Positions 8,917-17,312 of a stretch of DNA of 47,639 nucleotides are shown here, one piece after another. Origin of the DNA: Bacteroidaceae bacterium (GTDB lineage: Bacteria > Bacteroidota > Bacteroidia > Bacteroidales > Bacteroidaceae); the NCBI GenBank assembly GCA_017455585.1, contig JAFSZU010000052.1, forward strand, positions 1-47,639. Reading direction: 5' to 3'. Position numbers and translations under genes: made by a program. Within the stretch, counting starts at the first letter, position 1. Each line of letters starts with the position of its first letter. The notes beneath the pieces are model-generated. The model was not told the origin of the DNA. It worked only from the letters and a program-made list of their open reading frames with translations, and did no database searches.

Positions 8917-9990
8917 ATGAAAAATATGATCAAGATAACAGCGGCTGCACTCGCCTTGGGTGCACTCGTGCCCGCGGGCTTCTCCAGTTGCACAGACATG
9001 AGCGGAGACGGCATTGACTCCGTCCTGTGGACCGGTAGCCGCAACCCCGAGAACACCAGCTTCCGCAATCCCGTCTGGGAACCCTCGCTGGAAGCAGGAA
9101 CGCTTGTCAAGGGTGCCAGCATGTACGTGGCACTTTCTGCCACCACACAGTGGACGCCGGGACTCGTGAGCCTGTGCCCGGCCCTCACCAGTAATAACCT
9201 GATGACATGGAGCCGTGCCAACGACGGTTTCGCTGCCGACGCGCAGCCCGCCTGGGGCGAAGGACGCGTGAACTCCCTGTCCGTGGATTATGCCCGTGCC
9301 GTCACGGGTGCCACCTATTGGATGTTCTACACCCTCGAAGGGGCGGAGACAATCGGTGCCGCCTCGGCCACGACGGCGCAGGGACCCTACACCGACCGCG
9401 GTGCCTTCCTCACGGCTGCCGATGCGGGCAGCACAACCCTGCGCGATCCCTTCTTCTTCGTCATCTCTACGGCCTACTATCTTTGCTACACCGCAGATGA
9501 CGGCATCTACATCCAGCGTCTCACTCTCAACCGCACCCGTGGTGCCAGTCTCAACGGTGCCGCCACCAAGATTGCTGGAACAGGCGTCGGCGATGTATGC
9601 CTCTTCCGCAAGAGCAGCAATGAACTTTACCTGCTCTTCACCGTCGGCAGCGGCACGTCCAGTGAGATACGCTATGCCAGGGCGGAAGCGGTCACGGGTC
9701 CATACGTGGATAAGAGCGGCACCAGCCTGACCGACGGCAGCCAGGGCGAGCCTCTCATCCAGAGCGGCACGGCCATGATCAATCCCGAGAACCCCATGCG
9801 TGCCTTCCTCAATTCCGAGCAGACACACGTCTTCGTGGCCTACAACGCCACCGAGAACGGCAAGGCCAGCATGACTAGCGGTTTCGCCCGCAAGCCTATG
9901 CTCGTCACTCCCATCGAGCTCACTGAAGACGGATGGTTCAAGCAAGCAGTGACAGCTCAGGAGGGATGGACCACACCGCGATTTGAATGA
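8917..9990 (+). CDS. GH43-like five-bladed beta-propeller lipoprotein
   Basis: Probable surface-exposed or periplasmic glycosidase-fold protein of about 357 residues. The start at 8917 (MKNMIK) is preferred over 8905 because it leads directly into a lipoprotein signal ending FSSC. The opening FRNPVWEPSLEAGTLVKGASMYVALSAT aligns in style with the GH43 start (NPV...DPSv...g.YY..), but the catalytic-base Asp position looks replaced. RDPFFFVISTAYYLCYTADDGIY resembles the GH43 second-blade Asp motif, and QGEPLIQSG could hold the acid Glu. It may therefore be an atypical or inactive GH43/GH62/GH117-type propeller that binds rather than cuts. Third PUL gene. An octamer array begins at the base after its stop codon. 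Confidence 0.6.
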   Translation: MKNMIKITAAALALGALVPAGFSSCTDMSGDGIDSVLWTGSRNPENTSFRNPVWEPSLEAGTLVKGASMYVALSATTQWTPGLVSLCPALTSNNLMTWSRANDGFAADAQPAWGEGRVNSLSVDYARAVTGATYWMFYTLEGAETIGAASATTAQGPYTDRGAFLTAADAGSTTLRDPFFFVISTAYYLCYTADDGIYIQRLTLNRTRGASLNGAATKIAGTGVGDVCLFRKSSNELYLLFTVGSGTSSEIRYARAEAVTGPYVDKSGTSLTDGSQGEPLIQSGTAMINPENPMRAFLNSEQTHVFVAYNATENGKASMTSGFARKPMLVTPIELTEDGWFKQAVTAQEGWTTPRFE

Positions 9991-10182
9991 CAAGTTGACA
10001 AGTTGACAAGTTGACAAGTTGACAAGTTGACGAGTTGACGAGTTGACGAGTTGACGAGTTGACAAGTTGACAAGTTGACAAGTTGACAAGTTGACGAGTT
10101 GACGAGTTGATGAGTTGACGAGTTGACGAGTTGACGAGTTGATGAGTTGACAAGTTGACAAGTTGACAAGTTGACAAGTTGA
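9991..10182. repeat. Tandem octamer array, 24 exact-length copies of CAAGTTGA and variants
   Basis: 192 bases, exactly 24 units of 8, start at the base after the stop codon of the GH43-like gene. Unit types are CAAGTTGA (13), CGAGTTGA (9) and TGAGTTGA (2), grouped in blocks rather than mixed at random (5 CAA, 4 CGA, 4 CAA, 2 CGA, TGA, 3 CGA, TGA, 4 CAA). The block order suggests copying of segments. The same octamer occurs inside argD (34885-34970) and the acyl-CoA ligase (37051-37180), there followed by inverted copies. Confidence 0.95.
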
Positions 10183-10187
10183 AAGTT

Positions 10188-10221
10188 CTTCAAGTGTGAA
10201 GCGTCGCAGAGCGCCGAGCGG
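10188..10221 (+). repeat. REP-like hairpin, copy 2
   Basis: CTTCAAGTGTGAAG (stem CTTCA/TGAAG, loop AGTG), then CGTCGCAGAGCGCCGAGCGG. It sits between the octamer array and a second array made of AAAGTTG and CTCCAAAC units (10222-10290). Confidence 0.7.
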
Positions 10222-10290
10222 AAAGTTGAAAGTTGAAACCCCTCAAAACCTCCAAACCTCCAAACCTCCAAACCTCAAAACCTCAAACCC
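10222..10290. repeat. AAAGTTG and ACCTCCAA tandem arrays
   Basis: Two copies of GAAAGTTG are followed by a run of 8-base units CTCCAAAC/CTCAAAAC (about 10240-10288) in front of the FG-GAP gene. No coding potential is seen. Confidence 0.7.
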
Positions 10291-10325
10291 TTAACCCCAA
10301 TTATCAACCCCTTAAACAGTGTTTT

Positions 10326-12185
10326 ATGAAAAAGATTTTTACTCTTCTCATGGCTGCCGGCCTGGCTACAGGACTCGGTGCCCAAACCATTACCGTCAGC
10401 AGTGTGGATGAGACCCTGGCCAACGACTATGCCGGCGGTTGTGAAATCGACCTGGACAATGATGGTATCAAGGAACTCATCGTTTCTGGCCGCCCGGCTT
10501 GGGAGGCTGCCGGCACCACCATCCTCGTGGATGCCGAAGGCAACGAGTATGAGGTCGATCGCAAGGCCTGGCTCTTCAAGTGGAACGGTCAGGACTACAC
10601 CAAGACCAACCTCACGGAGGCTCACCAGCTTTTCGGTATCCGCGGAACCGTGATTCCCGCAGACTTCAACGGCGACGGCAATGTCGATTACTTTGCAGCA
10701 GGTGAAGCCTACGACTACACGGGTGTCTATTTGAACGACGGCAAGGGCGGTTTCACCAAGGACCCTGCCTACGCTGTCCTGGACAAGGAAGGCAACCAGG
10801 TGGAGTGGTATCCCCGTTCTGCCGATGTGGCCGACTTCAACGGCGACGGCCGTCCCGACATCGTCACCATCGGCTGGAGTGCAGTGGGCGGCAACCGCCA
10901 GGCCAACTGCGGTGTGCTCATCAACCAGGGCGACGGCACCTTCAAGAACGCCATCGAGACCGGTCTCATCGGCAACGGAGAGGTCGATTATGAATTTGCT
11001 CTCTGCACGGTCAAGGCTTTCGACCTGAACAACGACGGCAAGGCCGACTTTCTGGTTCAGGGTAATGTGGATAACGACGGCCGCTCGCTGGATCGCACCT
11101 TCATGGCATTCTGCAACCTCTCCGAGGGCGACGAGATTGGCTTCTATGACCTCGAACTCGCCACCAGCGTGTCACACCAGTTCGGCAACGGCAACTTCGC
11201 TGTGGTCGATTTCAACAATGACGGCACCCCCGACATCTTCGTCACCGGCGAGTCACCCAACGATGCCGTTGAGGGCTGGGCCTACTTCCCCCAGATGCTC
11301 TACGGCAAGATCTCCGGCGAGGACGTTTCCTATCAGGAGAACACCAGCTTCGTGGCCGCTCACAAGGACATCCGCCCGCTGAACTCCAACAACGTCGGCG
11401 TGCGCGCCATCGACTACAACGCCGACGGCTACTATGACCTCTTCCTCGACGGCTGGTGCGAGCAGATGCTGGACGGCACCGGTAACACCCAGCCCGGCTA
11501 CTTCCTCCCGGGCTCTGCTGCCGGTCTCATCAGCTATCAGCGCATCCCTGGTGCCTCCGAGCAGGGCATCTTCTTCCTGGACTACGGCGTGACGGGCGCG
11601 CTCAACTACGCCTTCACTGGCTATCATGGCGACGGCCTTTATTTCCAGGAGGGCACAGACACCCCCAACGGCCGCAGCATGGTCTTCACCAAGAACCCCT
11701 GGCAGGTGGCCGCCCGCCCCGACGCTCCCACCGCTCCCACTGCCGAGATCAAGGGCAACACCGTGAAACTCAGCTGGACCCCCGCCGCTTCATCCCTGAA
11801 GAACGTGACCTATGAGATTTATATCAAGGACCTGAAGACAGGCAGGTTCTACAACGGTGTCACCAGCTTCGTCGGCGGCGACAATGACGGCATCCGTAAG
11901 GTGCTGCGCGAGGGTAATGCCTTCATGAACACCACACTGACGCTGACGCTGCCCGACGGTGCCTACGAGTGGGGCGTGCAGACTGTCAACGCAGCCCTGC
12001 GCGGCTCTGTCTTCGCACAGGGCGGCAAGCTGGCAGTGGGCGACCAAAGCAACATTCAGGGCATCAAGAGTGCTGCCACCGCGGGTGCCATCTACACCGT
12101 CGATGGCCGTCAGCTCTCCGCTGCTCAGAAGGGCTTGAACATCGTCCGCAGCGGCACCTCCTTCCAGAAAGTCATTGTCAAGTAA
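10326..12185 (+). CDS. Secreted FG-GAP/VCBS-repeat protein with C-terminal T9SS-like tail
   Basis: 619 residues from the ATG at 10326, which starts a clear signal peptide (MKKIFTLLMAAGLATGLGAQ). The body carries repeated Ca-binding loops of FG-GAP/VCBS type: DLDNDGIKEL, DFNGDGNVDY, DFNGDGRPDI, DLNNDGKADF, DFNNDGTPDI and DYNADGYYDL. These suggest a seven-bladed integrin-like propeller covering about residues 30-460. A fibronectin-III-like segment follows (PTAEIKGNTVKLSWTPAA, about 475-560). The last ~30 residues (IYTVDGRQLSAAQKGLNIV...KVIVK) match the style of Prevotella C-terminal sorting tails (T9SS type A-like). Fourth PUL gene, probably surface-attached and carbohydrate-binding. The exact role is unknown. 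Confidence 0.75.
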   Translation: MKKIFTLLMAAGLATGLGAQTITVSSVDETLANDYAGGCEIDLDNDGIKELIVSGRPAWEAAGTTILVDAEGNEYEVDRKAWLFKWNGQDYTKTNLTEAHQLFGIRGTVIPADFNGDGNVDYFAAGEAYDYTGVYLNDGKGGFTKDPAYAVLDKEGNQVEWYPRSADVADFNGDGRPDIVTIGWSAVGGNRQANCGVLINQGDGTFKNAIETGLIGNGEVDYEFALCTVKAFDLNNDGKADFLVQGNVDNDGRSLDRTFMAFCNLSEGDEIGFYDLELATSVSHQFGNGNFAVVDFNNDGTPDIFVTGESPNDAVEGWAYFPQMLYGKISGEDVSYQENTSFVAAHKDIRPLNSNNVGVRAIDYNADGYYDLFLDGWCEQMLDGTGNTQPGYFLPGSAAGLISYQRIPGASEQGIFFLDYGVTGALNYAFTGYHGDGLYFQEGTDTPNGRSMVFTKNPWQVAARPDAPTAPTAEIKGNTVKLSWTPAASSLKNVTYEIYIKDLKTGRFYNGVTSFVGGDNDGIRKVLREGNAFMNTTLTLTLPDGAYEWGVQTVNAALRGSVFAQGGKLAVGDQSNIQGIKSAATAGAIYTVDGRQLSAAQKGLNIVRSGTSFQKVIVK

Positions 12186-12200
12186 ACCACCAATCCCCCA

Positions 12201-12701
12201 ATGAGAAGGATTCTTTTCATCATTCTACTGTCTGTGATAGGCAGGGCGGCTCTGCCGCTCTGCGCACAGACGGTGATTAACATTCCCGTCCGCCAGTTCC
12301 CGCCGCTGCATGTGCTGGCAGAGAGCGTGGAGGTGGAGTTGCCCGTGGGCGGCATCACTCTGGGCAGTGACCTGGTGGTCAGCGGTGGCGACGGCATCTA
12401 TGCCTACAGCTGGACGACCGCCGCTTCGCAGGAAGTACTCGGCACCGCCTCCACCCTCGCGGTGACCGCATCGGGCACCTATTTCCTCGTCGTCACCGAC
12501 GGGCATGGCTGCCGTGTCAGCACACAGTTCACGGTCACTCCGGGGACGGCCGTGACAACCCCCGGTACTGCCGTCAGGCAGACCAGATACTTCGACCTCC
12601 AGGGTCGGGCCCTCGCGAGAAAACCCGCTGCCGGAGTCTTTCTCCGGCACACCATATATACCGACGGCACATCCCGTCTGAGTAAAGTGACGCTCAGGTG
12701 A
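12201..12701 (+). CDS. Small secreted protein with SprB/PKD-like repeat and sorting tail
   Basis: 166 residues with a signal peptide (MRRILFIILLSVIGRAALPLCAQ). The middle (about 50-110) resembles a SprB/PKD-like immunoglobulin-type repeat: LVVSGGDGIYAYSWTTAAS and GTYFLVVTDGHGCRVSTQF. The end (YFDLQGRALARKPAAGVFL...SKVTLR) resembles a T9SS-type sorting tail. It lies 15 bases downstream of the FG-GAP gene, so it is probably in the same transcript. No enzymatic motif is visible; an adhesin-like or scaffold role is only a guess. Confidence 0.6.
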   Translation: MRRILFIILLSVIGRAALPLCAQTVINIPVRQFPPLHVLAESVEVELPVGGITLGSDLVVSGGDGIYAYSWTTAASQEVLGTASTLAVTASGTYFLVVTDGHGCRVSTQFTVTPGTAVTTPGTAVRQTRYFDLQGRALARKPAAGVFLRHTIYTDGTSRLSKVTLR

Positions 12702-12712
12702 GTGCTTATTAG

Positions 12713-12740
12713 AGTTTAGTGTTTAGCGTTTAGCGTAAAT
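12713..12740. repeat. TTTAGCG tandem repeat
   Basis: Copies of GTTTAGTGTTTAGCGTTTAGCG lie between the small secreted protein and the BNR gene. They resemble the GTTCAGC array at 3875 with T replacing C. Confidence 0.6.
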
Positions 12741-12750
12741 AGTGACTTTT

Positions 12751-14781
12751 ATGAAAAAAGTGCTCCTATTATACCTTGTATATATATTATGTATTTCTCC
12801 AGTCTGCGCACAGACGGTGCACACCCACTATGCCAAGAACGGCCAGAAGACCACCCTCCGTCTGGGCTGGGACAGTAGCAACTACGGCACCATCCAGTGG
12901 CAGCGCTCCACCGACGGCGGACAGACCTGGACCGGCATCGACGGTGCCACCACGCGCGAGCTGGAGGTGACACCTTCTGCCGACACATGGTTGCGCGTCT
13001 GTGTCAACGGCGATGAGGCGTGCGAGCCCATCGTGGAGACCCATCTGGTCAAGGTGCTTCAGTTCAATGTCAACCTCATAGAGGCCCTCAGCACCAGCGC
13101 CACCTTTGAGGTCACGGGACTCGGTCTGCCGGCCGGGGACGTTGCGGAATACGGCTTCGCCGCCAATTACAGCGGCACCGCCCGCACCTACAGCTCCATG
13201 CAGCTCACACCCGTGGGCACCCAGCTGCCGGGCGGCGACTTCGAGGCCACATGCACGGGACTACTGCCCAACCGCCAGTACAGCATCCGCTTCTATGTGA
13301 AGACCCGCGACGGAAGCATCATCTACGGTCCCGGCAAGCTCACCAAGACCCTCGAAGGGCTGGAGTGGAGCACCGAGGACTGGAACATCACCAAGAAAAG
13401 CATCCAGGCGCGCTTCCGGCTCAACGGCTACACAGGCAGCAAGCCCACGATGACGCTGGAGCTGGGACCCGACCGGGACGACCTCAAGACCTACACCATC
13501 CTCACCGATGACGCCACAACACATCAATATAAATCAAACGTGATTACCGGCTTACAGCCCGGGACACAGTACTTCCTGCGCGTGACCGCCGACCTGGACG
13601 GCGACGTGCAAGTCATCGAGAAGACCGTCTCGACGATGACAGACTACAGCACCTGCGAGGTCGATAACACCGTCCAGCCCGTGGGGCACCGCATCAAATG
13701 GAACGACCGCCGCACCGCCATCCAGCTCAACCCCGACAACATCCAGGCCGAGTACCCCCGCATCCTGCGCGTCAGTGCCGACACCCTGCTGCTCACCTAT
13801 CACGGCGGCGACGGCACCACGGGCAGCACAGACCACTGGCAGAATATCTACCTGCACCGCTCCACCGACAACGGGCGCACATGGTCGGCACCCGAGAAAA
13901 TCTTTGACCATACCAAGACATGGCTTGCCCACGGCTGGCACCGCATCACCAATGCCGACATGATCCGCCTGCAGAACGGATGGGTCATCATGACCGTCTC
14001 CACCAACGCCAACCCCGAGACCAACCAGAACTGTCAGGTCCTCGTCATCACCTCCAAGGACGGCGGGCAGACGTGGAGCGACCCCGTCACCGTGCTGCGC
14101 GGCCGCGTCTGGGAACCCCAGATTGTCCAGCTGCCGGGCGGCGAGCTGGAGCTGCTGGTGAGCAGCGAGGCCTACTGGTGGGACAACCAGCGCAACAACC
14201 TCTTCCAGGAAATCGTCTGCGCCCGCTCCACAGACAACGGCCAGACGTGGACCACACAGCACCGCGCCAGCTACAACCCCGGCAAGCGCGACGGCATGCC
14301 TGTGCAGGTGCTGTTGCAGGGAAACAAAGGCATCCTCTTCAGCTACGAGAGCATCAACAGCGACAAGAACCCCTCCATCTCATGGCGGCCCCTCGACGGC
14401 GAGTGGGACAGTGCCGACTGGGACGAGCAGAGCGACGACCGCCGCTGGGTATGCGAGAACATCCGCGGCGGCTGTGCGCCCTACGCCATCCAGCTGCGCA
14501 CGGGAGAGGTCGTGGTCATGGGGCATCTGGCTCAGAACGGAGATGTATGGCAGACCAACCGCAGCCAGATATGCATCGGCGACAACACGGGCCACAACTT
14601 CGCCTACCGCACCATGCCCTTTGCCAACCTGCCGCGAGGCGAGGGAGCCTATTACAGTTCCCTCTTCCAGAAGGACGACGACACCATCTGGCTTCTCTAC
14701 ACCCACTCCCGCTACAGCGGCTCCACCTGTCTGCGCAACACCGTTGAACTGCTGGAAGGCAAAATAGTGGAAGTGAAATAA
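12751..14781 (+). CDS. BNR/Asp-box six-bladed propeller enzyme (sialidase- or GH93-like)
   Basis: 676 residues. The ATG at 12751 is preferred; an in-frame GTG lies 9 bases upstream. Signal peptide to about residue 20 (ending CAQ). The N-terminal half holds Ig/Fn3-like modules (about 25-300), including the Asp-box-like STDGGQTWT at about 50. The C-terminal half is the propeller with Asp-boxes STDNGRTWSAP, SKDGGQTWSDP and STDNGQTWTT. Exo-acting families with this fold include sialidases (GH33) and exo-arabinanases (GH93). The Arg triad of sialidases cannot be confirmed by eye, and a neutral name is safer. Fifth PUL gene. With the GH43-like neighbour, an arabinan- or arabinose-containing substrate is possible but unproven. 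Confidence 0.65.
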   Translation: MKKVLLLYLVYILCISPVCAQTVHTHYAKNGQKTTLRLGWDSSNYGTIQWQRSTDGGQTWTGIDGATTRELEVTPSADTWLRVCVNGDEACEPIVETHLVKVLQFNVNLIEALSTSATFEVTGLGLPAGDVAEYGFAANYSGTARTYSSMQLTPVGTQLPGGDFEATCTGLLPNRQYSIRFYVKTRDGSIIYGPGKLTKTLEGLEWSTEDWNITKKSIQARFRLNGYTGSKPTMTLELGPDRDDLKTYTILTDDATTHQYKSNVITGLQPGTQYFLRVTADLDGDVQVIEKTVSTMTDYSTCEVDNTVQPVGHRIKWNDRRTAIQLNPDNIQAEYPRILRVSADTLLLTYHGGDGTTGSTDHWQNIYLHRSTDNGRTWSAPEKIFDHTKTWLAHGWHRITNADMIRLQNGWVIMTVSTNANPETNQNCQVLVITSKDGGQTWSDPVTVLRGRVWEPQIVQLPGGELELLVSSEAYWWDNQRNNLFQEIVCARSTDNGQTWTTQHRASYNPGKRDGMPVQVLLQGNKGILFSYESINSDKNPSISWRPLDGEWDSADWDEQSDDRRWVCENIRGGCAPYAIQLRTGEVVVMGHLAQNGDVWQTNRSQICIGDNTGHNFAYRTMPFANLPRGEGAYYSSLFQKDDDTIWLLYTHSRYSGSTCLRNTVELLEGKIVEVK

Positions 14782-14827
14782 CCGACCTTTGACCTTCGAT
14801 AACAATAGATTTGAAAACACAAATATT

Positions 14828-16864
14828 ATGAAGAAGTCGCTATTCCTCATCGCCGTCTGCGGCATGCTGTTTAACACCTCGTGCGGCTCGCCGTCCAGTG
14901 ACCGGCAGCAGGACACCCTGCCATTGCACTTCACCCTGCACCTGCTCCAGCCCGGCAATGCTGCTGAGACCATCACCTTGCAACAGCAGGGCGACCAGCT
15001 CACTGCCGAGCAGCCGCTGCCTCTGGACATCAGCCAGCGCATCACCACCGAGGGAGACCATCGGCTGCTCACGCTGACTCTCACCGCTCGCGTGCGTGCG
15101 TATTACAATATAGGTGTGTTGCTGCCCACAGACTTCACCACCGACAGCTGTGATTTCTACCTCCCCGGCTTCTGGTATCACCAGAACCTGCGTTCGCCCA
15201 GTGAGGCACCATCCTTCCACACCTCCCGTGACTGGACATTCCGCGAAGACCGCCTGTCCTCGCCCCTGACCAGTGTCTTTTGTGCAGAGAAGGGACAGAG
15301 CGTGAGCGTGATGCGCGTGCTGGATGCCCCCGCCGAGTGCCTCACCACCCACCAGGAGGGCGACGTCATCCTCTCCGGCGAGACAAGCCTCGGATACATG
15401 GGCTTCGAGGGCAGCAGCGGGCAGGCCAGCCTCGCCTTCGGCTATCCCTGGCAGGAGATGCCCCGCCGCTATATCCGCAAGCTGCAGCTCGCCCCCGCCG
15501 TCCGCGCCTTCGCACGCATCGAGAAGGGCGAGACCAAGACCCTCCGATGGATCATCCGCTCCGGCGAGGCGCAGAACTTCGGTCAGCACGTCACGGCCAC
15601 CTGGCAGCACTGCGTCGATCAGCTGTGTCCGCAACCCGTCACGCCGCTCTATACGCCCGAGCAGATGAAGGCACAGCTGGCCAATTATTTCCGCGAGGCA
15701 TACGTGGGCGAGTTCCCCCTCAAGTACCACAGCGGACACACCCTGCGCTGCGACGACTGCAAGCCCTTCCCTGCTGCACAGCTCGGCTTCTGCGGGCGCA
15801 CTATCCTCAACGGCTTCAACGCCCTTGAGTATGGCGAGCAGACGGGTGAGCAGCTGCTCGTCCAGCAGGGACAGGCCATCCTGGACAGCTACCTCCAGAA
15901 CGGCTTCACCGCGGGCGGTTACTTCAAGGACGAGGTGCGTTTCCACGAACCCATCCCTGCCGACGCGGCCGTCATTCACAGCATCCGCCAGCAGAGCGAG
16001 GGTGTCTATGCCGTCCTGCATTATCTGCGCTATGAGAAGCTCCAAGGCCGCCAGCACCCCGAATGGGAGCAGAAGATCCGCACGCTGCTGGATCGCATGC
16101 TCCAGCTGCAGAACCCCGACGGCAGCTTCCCCCGCAAGTATCTGGACGACCACAGCGCCGTCGATGCCAGCGCCGGCAGCACGCCCAGCGCCACCAGCAC
16201 CCTCGTCATGGGCTACAAATACTTCGGCGATGAGCGCTACCTGGCGGCCGCCAAGAAGACTGTGGAGCATCTGGAACAGAATATTATCGGCCCCAGCGAC
16301 TACTTCTCCAGCACCCTCGACGCCAACTGCGAGGACAAGGAAGCCGCCATCAGCGCCGTCACCGCCACCTACTATATGGCCATGGTCACCAGCGGCGAAG
16401 AGCAGAAGCACTACATTAACCTCTGCCAGAAGGCTACCTACTTCGCTCTTTCGTGGTACTATCTCTGGGACGTGCCCTTTGCGCGCGGACAGATGCTGGG
16501 CGACCTGGGGTTCCACAGCCGCGGATGGGGCAACGTCAGCGTGGAGAACAACCACATCGATGTCTTCGTCTTCGAACTGCCGCACATCGCCCGCTGGCTG
16601 GCAGAACAGACGGGGGAGCAGCGCTTCACCCAGGTCTGCGACGTCATCTTCTCCAGCCTCAATCAGCTGCTGCCCACGCCAGAACGCCTCTGCGGCATCG
16701 GCGTCCCGGGCTTCAACCCCGAGGTGGTGCAGCACACCACCTGGGACTATGGCCGCAACGGCAAGGGCTTCTACAACGACATCTTCGCCCCTGGATGGAC
16801 TGTCGCATCACTCTGGGAAATGTACTCGCCCCAGCGCACTGCCGACTTCCTCACGGCCAAATAG
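14828..16864 (+). CDS. Lipoprotein with alpha/alpha-barrel glycosidase-like domain, family not recognised
   Basis: 678 residues from the ATG at 14828, giving a lipoprotein signal (MKKSLFLIAVCGMLFNTSC). The N-terminal ~250 residues are beta-rich. From about 270 on the sequence is helical with Trp, Tyr and Asp/Glu-rich loops: GGYFKDEVRFHEP, LQLQNPDGSFPRKYLDDHS, VMGYKYFGDERYLAAAKKTVEHL, DYFSSTLDANCEDKEAA, HSRGWGNVSVENNHIDVFVFELPHIARWL and TTWDYGRNGKGFYNDIFAPGW. This is the layout of (alpha/alpha)6-7 barrel glycosidases and lyases. I cannot assign a CAZy family. Last gene of the PUL. DANCEDKEAA and the conserved-looking GWGNVSVENNHIDVF are candidate active-site stretches. Confidence 0.55.
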   Translation: MKKSLFLIAVCGMLFNTSCGSPSSDRQQDTLPLHFTLHLLQPGNAAETITLQQQGDQLTAEQPLPLDISQRITTEGDHRLLTLTLTARVRAYYNIGVLLPTDFTTDSCDFYLPGFWYHQNLRSPSEAPSFHTSRDWTFREDRLSSPLTSVFCAEKGQSVSVMRVLDAPAECLTTHQEGDVILSGETSLGYMGFEGSSGQASLAFGYPWQEMPRRYIRKLQLAPAVRAFARIEKGETKTLRWIIRSGEAQNFGQHVTATWQHCVDQLCPQPVTPLYTPEQMKAQLANYFREAYVGEFPLKYHSGHTLRCDDCKPFPAAQLGFCGRTILNGFNALEYGEQTGEQLLVQQGQAILDSYLQNGFTAGGYFKDEVRFHEPIPADAAVIHSIRQQSEGVYAVLHYLRYEKLQGRQHPEWEQKIRTLLDRMLQLQNPDGSFPRKYLDDHSAVDASAGSTPSATSTLVMGYKYFGDERYLAAAKKTVEHLEQNIIGPSDYFSSTLDANCEDKEAAISAVTATYYMAMVTSGEEQKHYINLCQKATYFALSWYYLWDVPFARGQMLGDLGFHSRGWGNVSVENNHIDVFVFELPHIARWLAEQTGEQRFTQVCDVIFSSLNQLLPTPERLCGIGVPGFNPEVVQHTTWDYGRNGKGFYNDIFAPGWTVASLWEMYSPQRTADFLTAK

Positions 16865-16890
16865 CCGGGCCGCTTCCACAGCAAGCGTCA

Positions 16891-16951
16891 TTTCTGGCAG
16901 AAAAAATACCCGATGGACTCATTCCTGGCAGAAGAAATACCCGATGGACTC
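16891..16951. repeat. Two direct copies of a 30-base unit
   Basis: TTCTGGCAGAAAAAATACCC plus GATGGACTC is repeated immediately as TCCTGGCAGAAGAAATACCC plus GATGGACTC, with only a few changes. It lies just after the last PUL gene and is non-coding as far as I can see. Confidence 0.8.
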
Positions 16952-17021
16952 ATAGAATACAACCCGTCGTTTGAATGGTAATCAAGGGTCCTTCTGGCAT
17001 ACTCACCCAAGCGTGTTGATT

Positions 17022-17084
17022 ATTCCATCATGATGGAATGATTATTCGGTCATGATGGAATGATTATTCGGTCATGATGGAATA
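17022..17084. repeat. 22-base tandem repeat carrying an 18-base perfect palindrome
   Basis: ATTCCATCATGATGGAAT (17022-17039) is a perfect palindrome. A 22-base unit, TCATGATGGAATGATTATTC plus GG, occurs twice in full (17028-17049, 17050-17071) and once cut short. The stretch 16865-17312 between the convergent PUL and HTCS genes holds only these repeats and the hairpin at 17217. Confidence 0.85.
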
Positions 17085-17216
17085 AAGAACACGGTCACAT
17101 CCTCGGGGTCATTCCTTTATGGTCTGTGGCTCTTTGCGGGCGTTGCTGCTACGATTGCGTATAGTCATATTAAATTATTTTTTTCTTCATACAAATAGTT
17201 AATTGAGTTAGTTAGG

Positions 17217-17250
17217 GCGCCAGCCAGTCGATGTGAATCAACCGGCTGGC
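17217..17250. terminator. Hairpin between convergent PUL and HTCS genes
   Basis: CGCCAGCC (17217-17224) pairs perfectly with GGCTGGCG (17243-17250). It lies between convergent genes and could stop transcription from either side, but neither flank has a strong T run. Confidence 0.4.
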
Positions 17251-17312
17251 GTTGATGTTTCCTGTCTTCGTCGCGGGATGTGTGGCAGACGGCAGCCTGC
17301 AGGCCTCACAGA

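Noticed and set aside
9991..10182. CRISPR array
   Set aside because: The repeat is a pure 8-base tandem unit with no spacers and no cas genes near by.
9938..10271. Open frames translating as repeated LSTCQLVNSSTRQLVN
   Set aside because: These are translations of the CAAGTTGA array in empty frames and not proteins.
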